Positions 11,862 to 21,203 of a stretch of 64,000 nt of DNA are shown here, one piece after another. Each line of letters opens with the position of its first letter. The stretch's first letter is position 1. The notes beneath the pieces were generated by a model. It was given only the letters and a program-made list of their open reading frames with translations, was not told the origin of the DNA and searched no databases. Source of the DNA: Komagataeibacter xylinus (GTDB lineage Bacteria > Pseudomonadota > Alphaproteobacteria > Acetobacterales > Acetobacteraceae). Position numbers and translations under genes: made by a program. The stretch is taken from contig NZ_CP041348.1 in NCBI RefSeq assembly GCF_009834365.1, forward strand, positions 2,579,001 through 2,643,000. Direction: 5' to 3'.

Positions 11862-11871
11862 GGTATGTCAA
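11841..11871 (-). promoter_or_regulatory. Putative promoter of the miaB run
   Basis: On the minus strand TTGACA (11871-11866) is a perfect -35 box. CATGAT (11846-11841) is a 4-of-6 match to a -10 box, but the 19-base spacer is wider than the ideal 17. An 8-bp inverted repeat overlaps it (11827-11861). Transcription would begin about 50 bases before the small ORF. Confidence 0.4.
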
Positions 11872-12058
11872 GTCAGGAACGCGGGCGTGGAGACAGTTTG
11901 CAACATCCCCGGCGCGTTTTGCCCTTCAATGCGACAAATTCGGAACTTATTAAGGGAGAAGCGTTAATATCGGTTTGATCATGCATGGCGGGAATGGCAG
12001 ACAATACCCTGTGGGCAACTGACCGCATGAAAGAAGACAGCAACAGGGGCAGCACCGT

Positions 12059-14014
12059 TTGACACGATTGCGTCATCTCCGCCTGGCAGCCAGTGCCAGG
12101 CGCGGGGCCGGTTATGTTAGCCTGTTTGCGGTCATGACGGTTCTGCTGCCGGGGCTGCCTGCGGCTTTTGCGGCTGATCCGCAGGACTACACCACGACCA
12201 TCCGCCCCACCGGCAATGCCGACCTCGATGCAGCGCTCAAGGCGTCTTCCGACCTGCTTTCGCTCCAGAAAACGCAGGCCGTCAGCCCCTTTGCCCTGAC
12301 CGGGCGCATCCACAACGATTATTCCCGCCTGATCAGCGCGCTGGAAAGCTACGGCTATTACGCGGGCAGCATTACCATCACCATAAGCGATGGCAGCCAC
12401 AAGGGCGCCCCCTCCACCGATGGCGGGCAGGACGGGCGCGACCCCGACCTGCCGGAATGGATGCAGGCCCTGCCCGCGGGCCACAAGGCGCAGATCAGCA
12501 TCACGGCCGCTACCGGCCCGCTATTTCGCATCGGCACGGTCACGCTCAACCCCGACAAGGGCGACGGTCCCATCCACCTCAACCCCACCGAGGCAGCAGC
12601 CTTTGGCATGAAGCCGGGTGCTGCAGCACAGGCCGAGGCCGTGCTGACGGCGGGGGCGGCACTCCAGACCGCGCTGACGGAGGAAGGCTACGCGTTGGCA
12701 CATGTCAGCACCCCGCAGGCCTGGCTGCGGCCTGCAACCCATACGCTCGATATTGCCTATACGGTGCATCGTGGCCCGGTGGTGAACCTTGGCGCCTTTG
12801 CCTTTGGCGGGCTGCAGCGCACGCACCCGGCCTATATCGCGCGCAGGCTGACCATTGCACCGGGCGAGCTGTACCAGCCCTCGCGCATCGAGCGCGCCCG
12901 GCAGGACATTGCCTCGACGGGGCTGTTCTCCGATGTGCAGGTCAATCATGGGGATACCCTGGCCCCTGATGGCAGCATGCCGCTCGATTTCGGCTTTCAT
13001 GAAGGCAAGCGCCACAGCGTGGGGGCCGAGGGCGGCTATTCAACCGATCTCGGTGGCCGCGCGGGTGTGACATGGACACATAACAACCTGTTTGGCAATG
13101 CCGAGCGGCTGCGGCTTACCGCGCTGATCACCGGGCTTGGCGGCTCGGCGGAGCAGGGGCTGGGCTATGATTTCTATGCCGACCTGATGAAGCCCGATTT
13201 CGGCTCGCGCCAGCAGAACCTCAGCGCCCGCCTCGAGGGCATCAAGCAGGAACTCTATTCCTACCGCCAGACCGCGCTGCTTGCGCGCATCGGCATCGTG
13301 CGCCACGTCAACCGGCACTGGAACGTGTCGTTTGGCGGGCAGATCGAGCAGGAACAGATCGAGCAGATGGGCACCACCAACAGCTATTTCATCCTCTCGG
13401 CGCCGCTCACCGCCAATTACGACGGCACGGGCGTGGACAACCCCATCACGCCCGCCACCCATGGCGTGCGCGTGGGGGCCAGCATCACGCCATCGGCCTC
13501 ATTGACCGATGGCACCTCGTTCTTCGCCATCATGCAGGCCACGGTCTCGACCTATTTCGACCTCAGGCATTTTGGCCTGAGCCGCCCCGGCCGCAGCGTG
13601 CTGGCGTTTCGCGGCACCATTGGCAACGTGGAAGGCGCCTCGACCTTCGCCATTCCGCCCGATCAGCGGCTCTATGCCGGTGGCTCGGCCACGGTGCGCG
13701 GCTTCCGCTACCAGGGCGTTGGCCCGCAATTTGCCAATACGCGCTACGCCATTGGCGGCACGTCGATGGATGCGGGGTCGTTTGAATACCGCCAGCGCAT
13801 ATTGCAGAAATTCGGCGCGGTGGGCTTTATCGATGCAGGTCAGGTCACGGCGGACCGCACGCCCTTCCAGGGCACGGTGCGGGTGGGTGCCGGGGCCGGG
13901 GCGCGCTACTACACCCCCATTGGCCCGGTGCGGCTTGATGTGGCGGTGCCGCTCAACCGCCCCGCCAAAGGCGACAAGTGGGAGCTGTACGTGGGCCTGG
14001 GGGAGACATTCTGA
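12059..14014 (+). CDS. tamA: TamA-like outer-membrane assembly protein (Omp85 family)
   Basis: TamA is the outer-membrane barrel of the translocation and assembly module, which works with inner-membrane TamB to insert some outer-membrane proteins and to move lipids. The 651-residue product has a signal peptide (cleavage near PAAFA-ADPQ, residue 38), a POTRA-containing periplasmic half (about 40-330, with GAFAFGGLQRTHPAYIARRL), and a C-terminal D15/Omp85 barrel ending in the aromatic-terminated strand ELYVGLGETF. The start is TTG at 12059, with AGGGG nine bases before it; I found no in-frame ATG with a better site. The stop overlaps the tamB start (TGATG), so the pair is coupled. Confidence 0.9.
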   Translation: MTRLRHLRLAASARRGAGYVSLFAVMTVLLPGLPAAFAADPQDYTTTIRPTGNADLDAALKASSDLLSLQKTQAVSPFALTGRIHNDYSRLISALESYGYYAGSITITISDGSHKGAPSTDGGQDGRDPDLPEWMQALPAGHKAQISITAATGPLFRIGTVTLNPDKGDGPIHLNPTEAAAFGMKPGAAAQAEAVLTAGAALQTALTEEGYALAHVSTPQAWLRPATHTLDIAYTVHRGPVVNLGAFAFGGLQRTHPAYIARRLTIAPGELYQPSRIERARQDIASTGLFSDVQVNHGDTLAPDGSMPLDFGFHEGKRHSVGAEGGYSTDLGGRAGVTWTHNNLFGNAERLRLTALITGLGGSAEQGLGYDFYADLMKPDFGSRQQNLSARLEGIKQELYSYRQTALLARIGIVRHVNRHWNVSFGGQIEQEQIEQMGTTNSYFILSAPLTANYDGTGVDNPITPATHGVRVGASITPSASLTDGTSFFAIMQATVSTYFDLRHFGLSRPGRSVLAFRGTIGNVEGASTFAIPPDQRLYAGGSATVRGFRYQGVGPQFANTRYAIGGTSMDAGSFEYRQRILQKFGAVGFIDAGQVTADRTPFQGTVRVGAGAGARYYTPIGPVRLDVAVPLNRPAKGDKWELYVGLGETF

Positions 14015-17000
14015 TGCCGCAAGCTACGCCATCCTCTCCCGCGCCGCGCACGGGGCGGCGCATTGCACGCGCCTGCGCGCTGGGCGTTGGCATTCCCTTC
14101 GGGCTGGTGGCCGCAGCACTGGCCATGGTGCTGGTGGCGGCCAATACCGGGGCGGGCCAGCGCGAGATCGAGCGCCGCCTGCCGGGGCTGACCGGGGGCA
14201 GCGTGCACCTGTCGGGGCTGGGGGGGCGCTTTCCAGATGCGCTGCATGTGCAGCATCTTGAACTTGATGATTACAAGGGCGCGTGGCTTTCGATCGATGA
14301 CCTCCAGCTTGACTGGTCGCCCCTGCGGCTGCTCACGCGGCGGGCGGTCATCACCAACCTGTCCATGGCGCGGCTGGCCATTCCGCGCCTGAGCGAGGAT
14401 GACCCCGCCCACCCGCCCAAGCCTGAAAAGCCCTCGAGCGGCAGCATCCACATGGGCGTGGATATCAGGGCGGTGCATGTGGCGCGGATCGATGTGGGCG
14501 CTGCCCTGGCGCAGGTTCCCGCCGCCTTCAGCCTCAATGGCCATGCCAGCCTGGCCGACATCGCCCCGGTGCTCGACCATTTCTCGGTGGCAACCCTGCC
14601 GCCAGCCGATATCGCGCTGAAGCTGGTCCGGCTCGACCATCCCGGTAGCCTCGACCTTGTAACCAGGCTGGGCAACAAGGGCGACGTGGTGCTCGACCTG
14701 CATGCAAGCGAAGGGGCGGATGGCTTCCTTGCCACGCTCAGCCATGTGCCCGCCCTGGCACCGCTTGACCTCTCGCTGGGGCTGCATGGCCCGCGCGCGA
14801 ACACGCAACTCGCACTTGCGCTGACTACGGGGGACATTCATGCCAACGCGCACGGGCAGCTCGGGCTGCTTGACCACCATATGGCGCTGGATGTCGCAGC
14901 CCATAGCGGCGCTGTAACGGCAACGGGCGGCACGGGCTGGCAGGGCGCGGACCTTGCCGCCAGGCTGGGTGGCACGCTCGACCGCCCCACGGGCAACGGC
15001 ACGCTCGACATTGACCGCCTGACCTATAACGACACCAGTTTCACCAACCTGCATATGGTGGCCGACGGGCTGAGCGCCCCGGTTGCGGGCCAGCCGGAAC
15101 ACGCGGCGGTGCATGCCACCGTCACGGGCCTGCGCATTCCCGGCAGTCAGCCCATGCTGTTTGCCGCCGATCCGCTGAAACTTGATGTGCTGTGGCGGCC
15201 TGACGCGCCAAAGGGGCCGGTTGAACTTGCGCTGTCCCACCCGCTGGCGCAGGTGACCGGGCAGGCCACCACCACGCAGCCGATTGCCGCCACCTTCCAT
15301 GCCGACCTGCCCGACCTTGCCCCGCTGGCAGCAGCAGGCGGCACGGACCTGCATGGCCATGCAGGCCTTGATGGCAGCGTAAGCCTGCCCGCAAAGGGGC
15401 AGGACGGGCAGTTCGGCCTCGAGAGTCAGATCGTGCTTGATGGTGGCCTGCCGGCGGCGGTCGGACTGGTGGGTGATAAAGGGCATGTGAGCATTGCGGG
15501 CACGATTACGCCGGGCGGGAAGGGGGGTGATACAATCCGCTTCACCACGTTGCAGGCGCAGGGCCGTACCCTGCAGCTTGATGCCACGCCGACCCGGATC
15601 GTAACCGGCACGCCGCTCAATGTGGATGCCACGGCGCACCTGGCCCTGTCGGACCTGCATGCGCTGGCGCCCACGCTCAAGGGGCACATGCAGGCCGACC
15701 TGCATGCGGCGGGGCCGGTCAATGACCTCATGGCCAGCCTGAAAACCCAGGCCAGCATCGCGGCCAGCAACACGGCGGCGGGCGATGTGCAGGCCAGCCT
15801 GACCATGGCGCACCTGCCGCAGGTCAGGCAGGGGGAACTTGCCATTTTCGGCACGGTGGACCGCGCCCCCATACAGGTCAGCGCCCATCTCGACAGCAAT
15901 GCCGATAACAGCCGCCACCTGCAGATTGCCCAGTTGGGCTGGAAGAGCCTTGGCGGCACGGCAGACATGACGCTGCCCGATGGCCACAAGGTGCCAACCG
16001 GCATGCTTGATGTGCACATGACCCGCCTGGCCGACCTGCATGACCTGACGGGCCAGGACATCAGCGGCCATGTCGCCGCCACCCTGCGCACCACCAGCGC
16101 CACGGCCACGACGCCTGCAGCACTGGCGGTGAATGTGGATGGCGCGCTTAATGCCGCCATCGGCCGCATCGACCGGGTGGTGCTCAAGGGTCATGTGCTC
16201 GACCCTACGGGCAATGCGCCTACGACCGACCTCGACCTTGCAGTGGATAACGCCCATTTCCGCGATATGGGGGGGCGGGCGCATGTCACGGCAAAGGGGC
16301 CGCTTGCGGGGCTGGACGTCAATGCCCAGTCCACGCTCGATACGCCCTGGACCGGCCCCGCCACGCTGGATACGGCGCTGGTGGCCAATATCAGCGGGCA
16401 GTCGGTGAATGTACGCCGCCTTGTGGCACAGGCGCGCGGCGAGCAGGTGCGCCTGGATGGCCCGGTCAGCGTGGCGTATGGCAAGGAGATCGCGCTCGAC
16501 CATCTGCGCGTCAGCCTCACGCCGCCGCGCGGGCAGGCGGGCAGTGTTGAGGCCAGCGGCAAGGTCAGTCCGGCGCTTGACCTGCATGTGGCGATCAACC
16601 GCCTCTCGCCAGACCTGGTGGCTCCCTTCGTGCCCACGCTGCACGCGCAGGGCCAGCTTTCGGCCGAGGCCCGGCTGACTGGCACGCCCGCCAGCCCCAC
16701 GGGCAAGGTCACCCTGCACGGCACGGACCTCAGATACCACACCGATTATACCGCCTCGCTCGCGCCAGCCTCGATCGAGGCCACGGCCAACCTCAATGCA
16801 GGTATGGCGCGGGTCGATGCGCAGATCGAGGCGGGGCCGCAGGTCAATCTGGGGCTGCATGGCACGGCGCCGGTCAATAAGGCCGGGCAGATCACCCTGC
16901 AGGCCGATGGCAGGGTGGATCTTGCGGTGGCTAATGCCTATCTGGGCGCGCAGGGCATGCAGGCGGGGGGCAACCTGCAGGTGGCGCTGGGCGTGCGCGG

Positions 17001-18219
17001 CACCCCGGCCCAGCCCCGGCTCAATGGCACGCTCAGCCTGAGCAATGGCCTGTTCCATGACTTTGGCGAGGGCATACAGCTTTCGGGCATGCAGGGCACG
17101 GTCAATGCCATGGGCGACAGGCTGGTCATCGCCACACTCACCGCGCAGGCGGGCAAGGGCAGTATCGCGGCCTCGGGCAGTTATGGTGTGCTCCAGCCCG
17201 GCCAGCCGATCGACCTGCATATCCATGCCGATAATGCCCGCCCGCTGGCCAGCGACCTGATTACCGCAACACTCAATGGCGACCTTGGCATAAAGGGGCA
17301 GCTTTCGAGCCGGATCGACGCGACCGGCAACATCACGCTCAAGCGGGTGGACATCAACATTCCCGATTCCCTGCCCAGTTCGGTCGCCCATCTGGATGTC
17401 ATCCGGCCCGAGGATGAGAAAAATCAGGACAGAACAGCCAAGGCCGCCCCGCTGGTGGTCGGGCTGGGGCTGGATGTGACCTCGCCGGGGCAGTTCTACG
17501 TGCGCGGGCACGGCCTGAACACGGAAATGCACGGCCATGTCCACGCAGGCGGTACCGCAACCGCGCCGGTGATGACGGGTGCGTTCTCGCTGGTAAAGGG
17601 CGGGTTCTCGCTCGGCGGTATCTCGCTCGATTTCAGCAAGGGGCAGGTGGGGTTCAATGGCATGGGCGTGACGCATGCCATCGACCCGACGCTGGATTTC
17701 GTGGCCGAGCGCAGCACCAATGATGGCACCGCCCGGCTGAACGTGGGCGGCTATGCCAGCGCGCCCAAGATCACTTTCTCGTCCTCGCCGCCGCTCTCGC
17801 AGGACCAGATTCTGGCCATTCTGCTGTTCGGCACCGATACGCAGTCGCTCTCGCCCACGCAGATGGCCTCCATCGCCGCAGCCGTGGCCAGTGTCAGCGG
17901 TGGTTCCGCCTTTGACCCGCTGGGCATGGTGCGCAAGACGCTGCATCTGGACCGGTTGCAGATGAGCAGCTCCTCCAACGGCTCGGGCGGCAACGATACT
18001 GGGGCCATCGAGGCAGGCAAATATGTCATGCGCGGGGTGTATGTGGGGGCCAAGCAGGCCACATCGGGCTCAGGCACGCAGGCGCAGGTGCAGGTTGACC
18101 TGACCAAGCGGCTCAAGATCAACACTACCGTGGGCACGGGCGGCAACGTGACCGGCTTCACCACGCCGGAAAATGATCCGGGCAGCAGTATCGGCCTGCT
18201 GTACCAGTTCAAATACTGA
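14014..18219 (+). CDS. tamB: TamB-like translocation/assembly module protein
   Basis: The 1401-residue product has one N-terminal membrane anchor (about residues 23-43, ending VLVAANT) and a long periplasmic part made of repeated beta strands, as in AsmA-like lipid-transport proteins. The conserved TamB C-terminal domain (DUF490) includes LSQDQILAILLFG and closes with LLYQFKY. It would span the periplasm and dock on TamA. ATG 14014 overlaps the tamA TGA, and GGGGGAGA lies about 8 bases before it, so I prefer it to the upstream in-frame start at 13978. Confidence 0.92.
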   Translation: MPQATPSSPAPRTGRRIARACALGVGIPFGLVAAALAMVLVAANTGAGQREIERRLPGLTGGSVHLSGLGGRFPDALHVQHLELDDYKGAWLSIDDLQLDWSPLRLLTRRAVITNLSMARLAIPRLSEDDPAHPPKPEKPSSGSIHMGVDIRAVHVARIDVGAALAQVPAAFSLNGHASLADIAPVLDHFSVATLPPADIALKLVRLDHPGSLDLVTRLGNKGDVVLDLHASEGADGFLATLSHVPALAPLDLSLGLHGPRANTQLALALTTGDIHANAHGQLGLLDHHMALDVAAHSGAVTATGGTGWQGADLAARLGGTLDRPTGNGTLDIDRLTYNDTSFTNLHMVADGLSAPVAGQPEHAAVHATVTGLRIPGSQPMLFAADPLKLDVLWRPDAPKGPVELALSHPLAQVTGQATTTQPIAATFHADLPDLAPLAAAGGTDLHGHAGLDGSVSLPAKGQDGQFGLESQIVLDGGLPAAVGLVGDKGHVSIAGTITPGGKGGDTIRFTTLQAQGRTLQLDATPTRIVTGTPLNVDATAHLALSDLHALAPTLKGHMQADLHAAGPVNDLMASLKTQASIAASNTAAGDVQASLTMAHLPQVRQGELAIFGTVDRAPIQVSAHLDSNADNSRHLQIAQLGWKSLGGTADMTLPDGHKVPTGMLDVHMTRLADLHDLTGQDISGHVAATLRTTSATATTPAALAVNVDGALNAAIGRIDRVVLKGHVLDPTGNAPTTDLDLAVDNAHFRDMGGRAHVTAKGPLAGLDVNAQSTLDTPWTGPATLDTALVANISGQSVNVRRLVAQARGEQVRLDGPVSVAYGKEIALDHLRVSLTPPRGQAGSVEASGKVSPALDLHVAINRLSPDLVAPFVPTLHAQGQLSAEARLTGTPASPTGKVTLHGTDLRYHTDYTASLAPASIEATANLNAGMARVDAQIEAGPQVNLGLHGTAPVNKAGQITLQADGRVDLAVANAYLGAQGMQAGGNLQVALGVRGTPAQPRLNGTLSLSNGLFHDFGEGIQLSGMQGTVNAMGDRLVIATLTAQAGKGSIAASGSYGVLQPGQPIDLHIHADNARPLASDLITATLNGDLGIKGQLSSRIDATGNITLKRVDINIPDSLPSSVAHLDVIRPEDEKNQDRTAKAAPLVVGLGLDVTSPGQFYVRGHGLNTEMHGHVHAGGTATAPVMTGAFSLVKGGFSLGGISLDFSKGQVGFNGMGVTHAIDPTLDFVAERSTNDGTARLNVGGYASAPKITFSSSPPLSQDQILAILLFGTDTQSLSPTQMASIAAAVASVSGGSAFDPLGMVRKTLHLDRLQMSSSSNGSGGNDTGAIEAGKYVMRGVYVGAKQATSGSGTQAQVQVDLTKRLKINTTVGTGGNVTGFTTPENDPGSSIGLLYQFKY

Positions 18220-18267
18220 CCGGCTGAAAGCAAGGGCCGATCCGGAAAAAGCAGCCCCAAAACAAAA

Positions 18268-18288
18268 CCGCTGGCACGGGGCCAGCGG
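18268..18288 (-). terminator. Hairpin terminator between tamB and carD
   Basis: CCGCTGGC (18268-18275) pairs perfectly with GCCAGCGG (18281-18288) around a 5-base loop. On the minus strand it is followed by GGTTTTGTTTT, so it best serves the leftward carD; on the + strand the tail is only weakly T-rich. It lies between converging genes and may serve both. Confidence 0.75.
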
Positions 18289-18320
18289 TGTCTTGTCGGT
18301 TTGGTGGGGATGGGGCGGGA

Positions 18321-18917
18321 TCAGGCCGCCTTCATCACCTCGGTCAGGTTTTCCAGCACTTCGGTCGGCTCCTTGCCTTCGAGCACGGCCACCTCGGCCA
18401 CGAAGCGTTCCTGGGCGGCCTCGAACAGCTTGCGCTCGCTGAAGCTGCCATCAAGGCTGTCGACATTGCGGCGCAGGTCGCGCAGCACTTCGGCAATCTG
18501 TACGAGGTCGCCGGAGTTGATCTTTTCCTGATAGGCCACGGCGCGGCGGGCCCACATGCCACGGCTGACATGGGGCTTGCCCTTGATGATGGCCATCGCC
18601 TTGTCCACGATCTCGCGCGAGACGATCTTGCGCAGGCCCGACTTGCGTGCCTTCGAGAGCGGGATGCGCAGCGTCATCTGGTTGCCGGGGAACGAGATCT
18701 GGATCATTTCCAGCTTCGTGCCCGCGATTTCGTCGACCCCGATCCGGTCAACGCGGCCCACGCCATGCGCGGCGTAGACGATGGCATCGCCCTCGCGGAA
18801 CGGATCTTCATCTTTTACAGCCGTGCTGGACTTGGCCTCGGCTGCCGTGGTCGCGGCGGCGGTCCGCGCCATGGCATCGGTCACAGTGCCCTTCTGGGTG
18901 GTTCTGAACATGCTCAT
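18321..18917 (-). CDS. CarD/CdnL-family RNA polymerase-binding regulator
   Basis: CarD-type proteins bind the RNA polymerase beta subunit and stabilise open complexes at many promoters, including rRNA promoters. The CarD N-terminal Tudor-like domain begins near residue 36 (DAIVYAAHGVGRVDRIG) and the helical DNA-binding part follows (YQEKINSGDLVQIAEVLRDL). The 198-residue product starts at ATG 18917, preceded by GGGTGG; a longer in-frame start at 18965 has no ribosome site. An Ala/Thr-rich 35-residue leader precedes the domain. It is monocistronic, with its own terminator. Confidence 0.9.
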   Translation of the reverse strand: MSMFRTTQKGTVTDAMARTAAATTAAEAKSSTAVKDEDPFREGDAIVYAAHGVGRVDRIGVDEIAGTKLEMIQISFPGNQMTLRIPLSKARKSGLRKIVSREIVDKAMAIIKGKPHVSRGMWARRAVAYQEKINSGDLVQIAEVLRDLRRNVDSLDGSFSERKLFEAAQERFVAEVAVLEGKEPTEVLENLTEVMKAA

Positions 18918-18974
18918 GTCCACCCTATAGCATAAATTGCGCCTGCTGTCTTGAGGCGCTTGCACGGTGGCGTG

Positions 18975-19850
18975 TCAGCCCTGTATGCCCCTGACAGGCG
19001 TGAGCGGCGGCGGGGCAGGCAACCCGCAGGACTGCATGAGGTCGATCTCGATGGTGCGCGATATGGTCAGCATCGGCATGCCGTGCGGCGTTGAGCCAAA
19101 GGGGTCCTGCAGGTCGCTGCCGACCTTGTCGAGAGCCACGAACAGAACCCCCACGAGCGATGAACCGAGCGGCGTGATCCACCCCAGCGTCTGCACCATG
19201 GAAAGCGGCAGGATGATGCAGAACACCGCCGCCACGACCTTGGGCAGCACCGAGAACTGGATGGCCAGTGGCGTGTTGCGGATGCGCTCGAGCCCGCCCT
19301 GCGCGTTGCTCATGTCGGACAGGATACGGTCGATCTGGCCCTGCAATGCGCCATCAATATTCATCCTGCGGCATTCCGCATCCACCCGCAGCCCGATCTG
19401 GAACAGGATGGCAGCGGGGATGTTGGCGCGGCCTTCGATGCCGGGCTTCATCGAATCAGGCAAAAGGCGCATGACGTCCTGCAGGTCATCAAGCCGGCCG
19501 AGTGCGCTGCGCAGCGCGTAGGGGTAGGCGGCCATGGCGCAGGCCAGGTCCGGGCAGCCACGCAGGATGGTGCCTGCCTGCCGCGCAAACGAGCGGCTGT
19601 TATTGGTCACGGCCCCCCACAGGGTGCGCCCCTCCCACCAGCGGTTATAGGCGGTGTTGTTGCGAAAGCTCATGAACAGCACCAGCGCCGAGCCGATGAG
19701 CGATATGGGCAGGGTGGGCTGCTCCATCCATTCCTGATGGAAGATCTGGAACATCATGACCACGACCACATCCCACGCACATAGCAGCACAAGCGAGAGC
19801 AGGCTCTCGCGCATGAGGATCCACAAACCGATTTTGCGATTGATGACCAT
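18975..19850 (-). CDS. Bestrophin-family membrane channel protein
   Basis: This 291-residue protein matches the bacterial bestrophin family (UPF0187), pentameric ion channels of the inner membrane. The family signature RNNTAYNRWWEGRTLWG follows the first two membrane segments (about 20-70). A third hydrophobic region (FSVLPKVVAAVFCIILPLSM) lies near residue 225, and the end is the conserved IEIDLMQ segment. ATG 19850 has AGGAA six bases upstream; an in-frame ATG at 19967 would add a non-conserved leader. Bacterial homologues conduct cations; the physiological ion here is not known. Confidence 0.87.
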   Translation of the reverse strand: MVINRKIGLWILMRESLLSLVLLCAWDVVVVMMFQIFHQEWMEQPTLPISLIGSALVLFMSFRNNTAYNRWWEGRTLWGAVTNNSRSFARQAGTILRGCPDLACAMAAYPYALRSALGRLDDLQDVMRLLPDSMKPGIEGRANIPAAILFQIGLRVDAECRRMNIDGALQGQIDRILSDMSNAQGGLERIRNTPLAIQFSVLPKVVAAVFCIILPLSMVQTLGWITPLGSSLVGVLFVALDKVGSDLQDPFGSTPHGMPMLTISRTIEIDLMQSCGLPAPPPLTPVRGIQG

Positions 19851-20001
19851 ATGGTGTTCCTGGAACGGTTGAAAAAAGCGGGGCGCCGCGGCCAGCCCCG
19901 CTTTCGCGCTTATCACATCCTGCCCGGGCCATGGCAGCGCGGCATGGCGCGTGGCATCATTTGTCACTCAAAGAGCTTAACGCTTTCCTGACCGGGCAAC
20001 A

Positions 20002-20030
20002 TTGACGCATCCGTCCATGAGGCCCTTAAT
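20002..20030 (+). promoter_or_regulatory. Sigma70-like promoter for frmA-frmB
   Basis: TTGACG (20002-20007) and CTTAAT (20025-20030) are separated by exactly 17 bases and lie about 55 bp before frmA. The -35 is a 5-of-6 match and the -10 a 4-of-6 match to the vegetative consensus. No frmR-like repressor gene is nearby. Confidence 0.5.
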
Positions 20031-20084
20031 CGTTGCAAACTGGTACGGGCCCCGGCCCGCAACGCATGCAAGGAGAGACTGGTC

Positions 20085-21200
20085 ATGGATGTAAGGGCCG
20101 CCGTTGCCTTTGAGGCAGGCAAACCGCTTGAAATCGAGACCGTGCAGCTCGAAGGTCCGCGTGAGGGCGAGGTGCTGGTGGAAATCATGGCTACCGGCCT
20201 GTGCCACACCGACAAGTTCACCCTTTCGGGTGCTGACCCGGAGGGGCTGTTCCCCGCCATCCTTGGCCATGAAGGGGCAGGGGTGGTGCGTGAGGTGGGC
20301 CCCGGCGTGCGGCACCTTAAGCCCGGTGATCACGTAATCCCGCTCTACACGCCGGAATGCCGGGAGTGTAAATCCTGCCTGTCGCGCAAGACCAACCTGT
20401 GCACGGCCATCCGCTCGACACAGGGCAAGGGGCTGATGCCTGATGGCACGTCGCGCTTTTCGTTCAGGGGGCAGCCGATCCATCACTACATGGGCTGCTC
20501 CACCTTTGCCAACTTCACCGTCCTGCCCGAGATAGCACTCGCCAAGATCCGGCCCGATGCCCCGTTTGACAAGGTGTTCTACATCGGCTGCGGCGTGACC
20601 ACCGGCATTGGTGCCGTGCTGTTTACCGCCAAGGTCGAGGCCGGGGCCACGGTGGCCGTGTTCGGGCTGGGTGGCATCGGGCTGAACGTGATCCAGGGCG
20701 CGAAGATGGTGGGTGCCGAGCGCATCATCGGCATCGACATCAACCCCGAACGCGAGGCCATTGGCCGCAAATTCGGCATGACCGATTTCATCAACCCCAG
20801 GGACCTCGGCCCGGATGGCGATCTTGTTGGCCATATCGTGGAACTGACCGGGGGCGGGGTGGATTACTCGTTCGAATGCGTGGGCAACCCCACGCTCATG
20901 CGCCAGGCGCTGGAATGCGCGCATCGGGGATGGGGGGTTTCCACCATCATCGGCGTGGCAGGCGCGGGGCAGGAGATCAGCACGCGTCCCTTCCAGCTCG
21001 TGACCGGGCGGCGGTGGATCGGCTCGGCCTTTGGTGGCGCGCGTGGGCGTACCGACGTGCCGCGCATCGTGGACTGGTTCATGGAGAACCGCATCGACAT
21101 TGACAGCCTAATCACCCACAGGCTGCCGCTCGAGCGCATCAATGAAGGCTTTGACATGATGGCTAAGGGCGAGAGCATCCGCACCGTTGTCGAGTTCTGA
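20085..21200 (+). CDS. frmA: S-(hydroxymethyl)glutathione dehydrogenase (class III ADH)
   Basis: FrmA oxidises the spontaneous formaldehyde-glutathione adduct to S-formylglutathione with NAD+, the first enzymatic step of formaldehyde removal. The 371-residue zinc medium-chain dehydrogenase keeps the catalytic zinc ligands Cys40 (GLCHTD), His62-Glu63 (GHEGAG) and the downstream Cys in [12 protein letters not shown]. The structural zinc cysteines are Cys92, Cys95, Cys98 and Cys106. The Rossmann motif is [10 protein letters not shown]. The ATG follows AAGGAGAG. The S-formylglutathione hydrolase gene starts 3 bases after the stop. Confidence 0.95.
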   Translation: MDVRAAVAFEAGKPLEIETVQLEGPREGEVLVEIMATGLCHTDKFTLSGADPEGLFPAILGHEGAGVVREVGPGVRHLKPGDHVIPLYTPECRECKSCLSRKTNLCTAIRSTQGKGLMPDGTSRFSFRGQPIHHYMGCSTFANFTVLPEIALAKIRPDAPFDKVFYIGCGVTTGIGAVLFTAKVEAGATVAVFGLGGIGLNVIQGAKMVGAERIIGIDINPEREAIGRKFGMTDFINPRDLGPDGDLVGHIVELTGGGVDYSFECVGNPTLMRQALECAHRGWGVSTIIGVAGAGQEISTRPFQLVTGRRWIGSAFGGARGRTDVPRIVDWFMENRIDIDSLITHRLPLERINEGFDMMAKGESIRTVVEF

Positions 21201-21203
21201 TCC

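Noticed and set aside
13909..17946. A 1345-codon open frame antisense to tamB
   Set aside because: High-GC coding DNA with few stop codons often leaves long antisense frames. This one has no signal, domain or ribosome site, and tamB on the other strand is clear.
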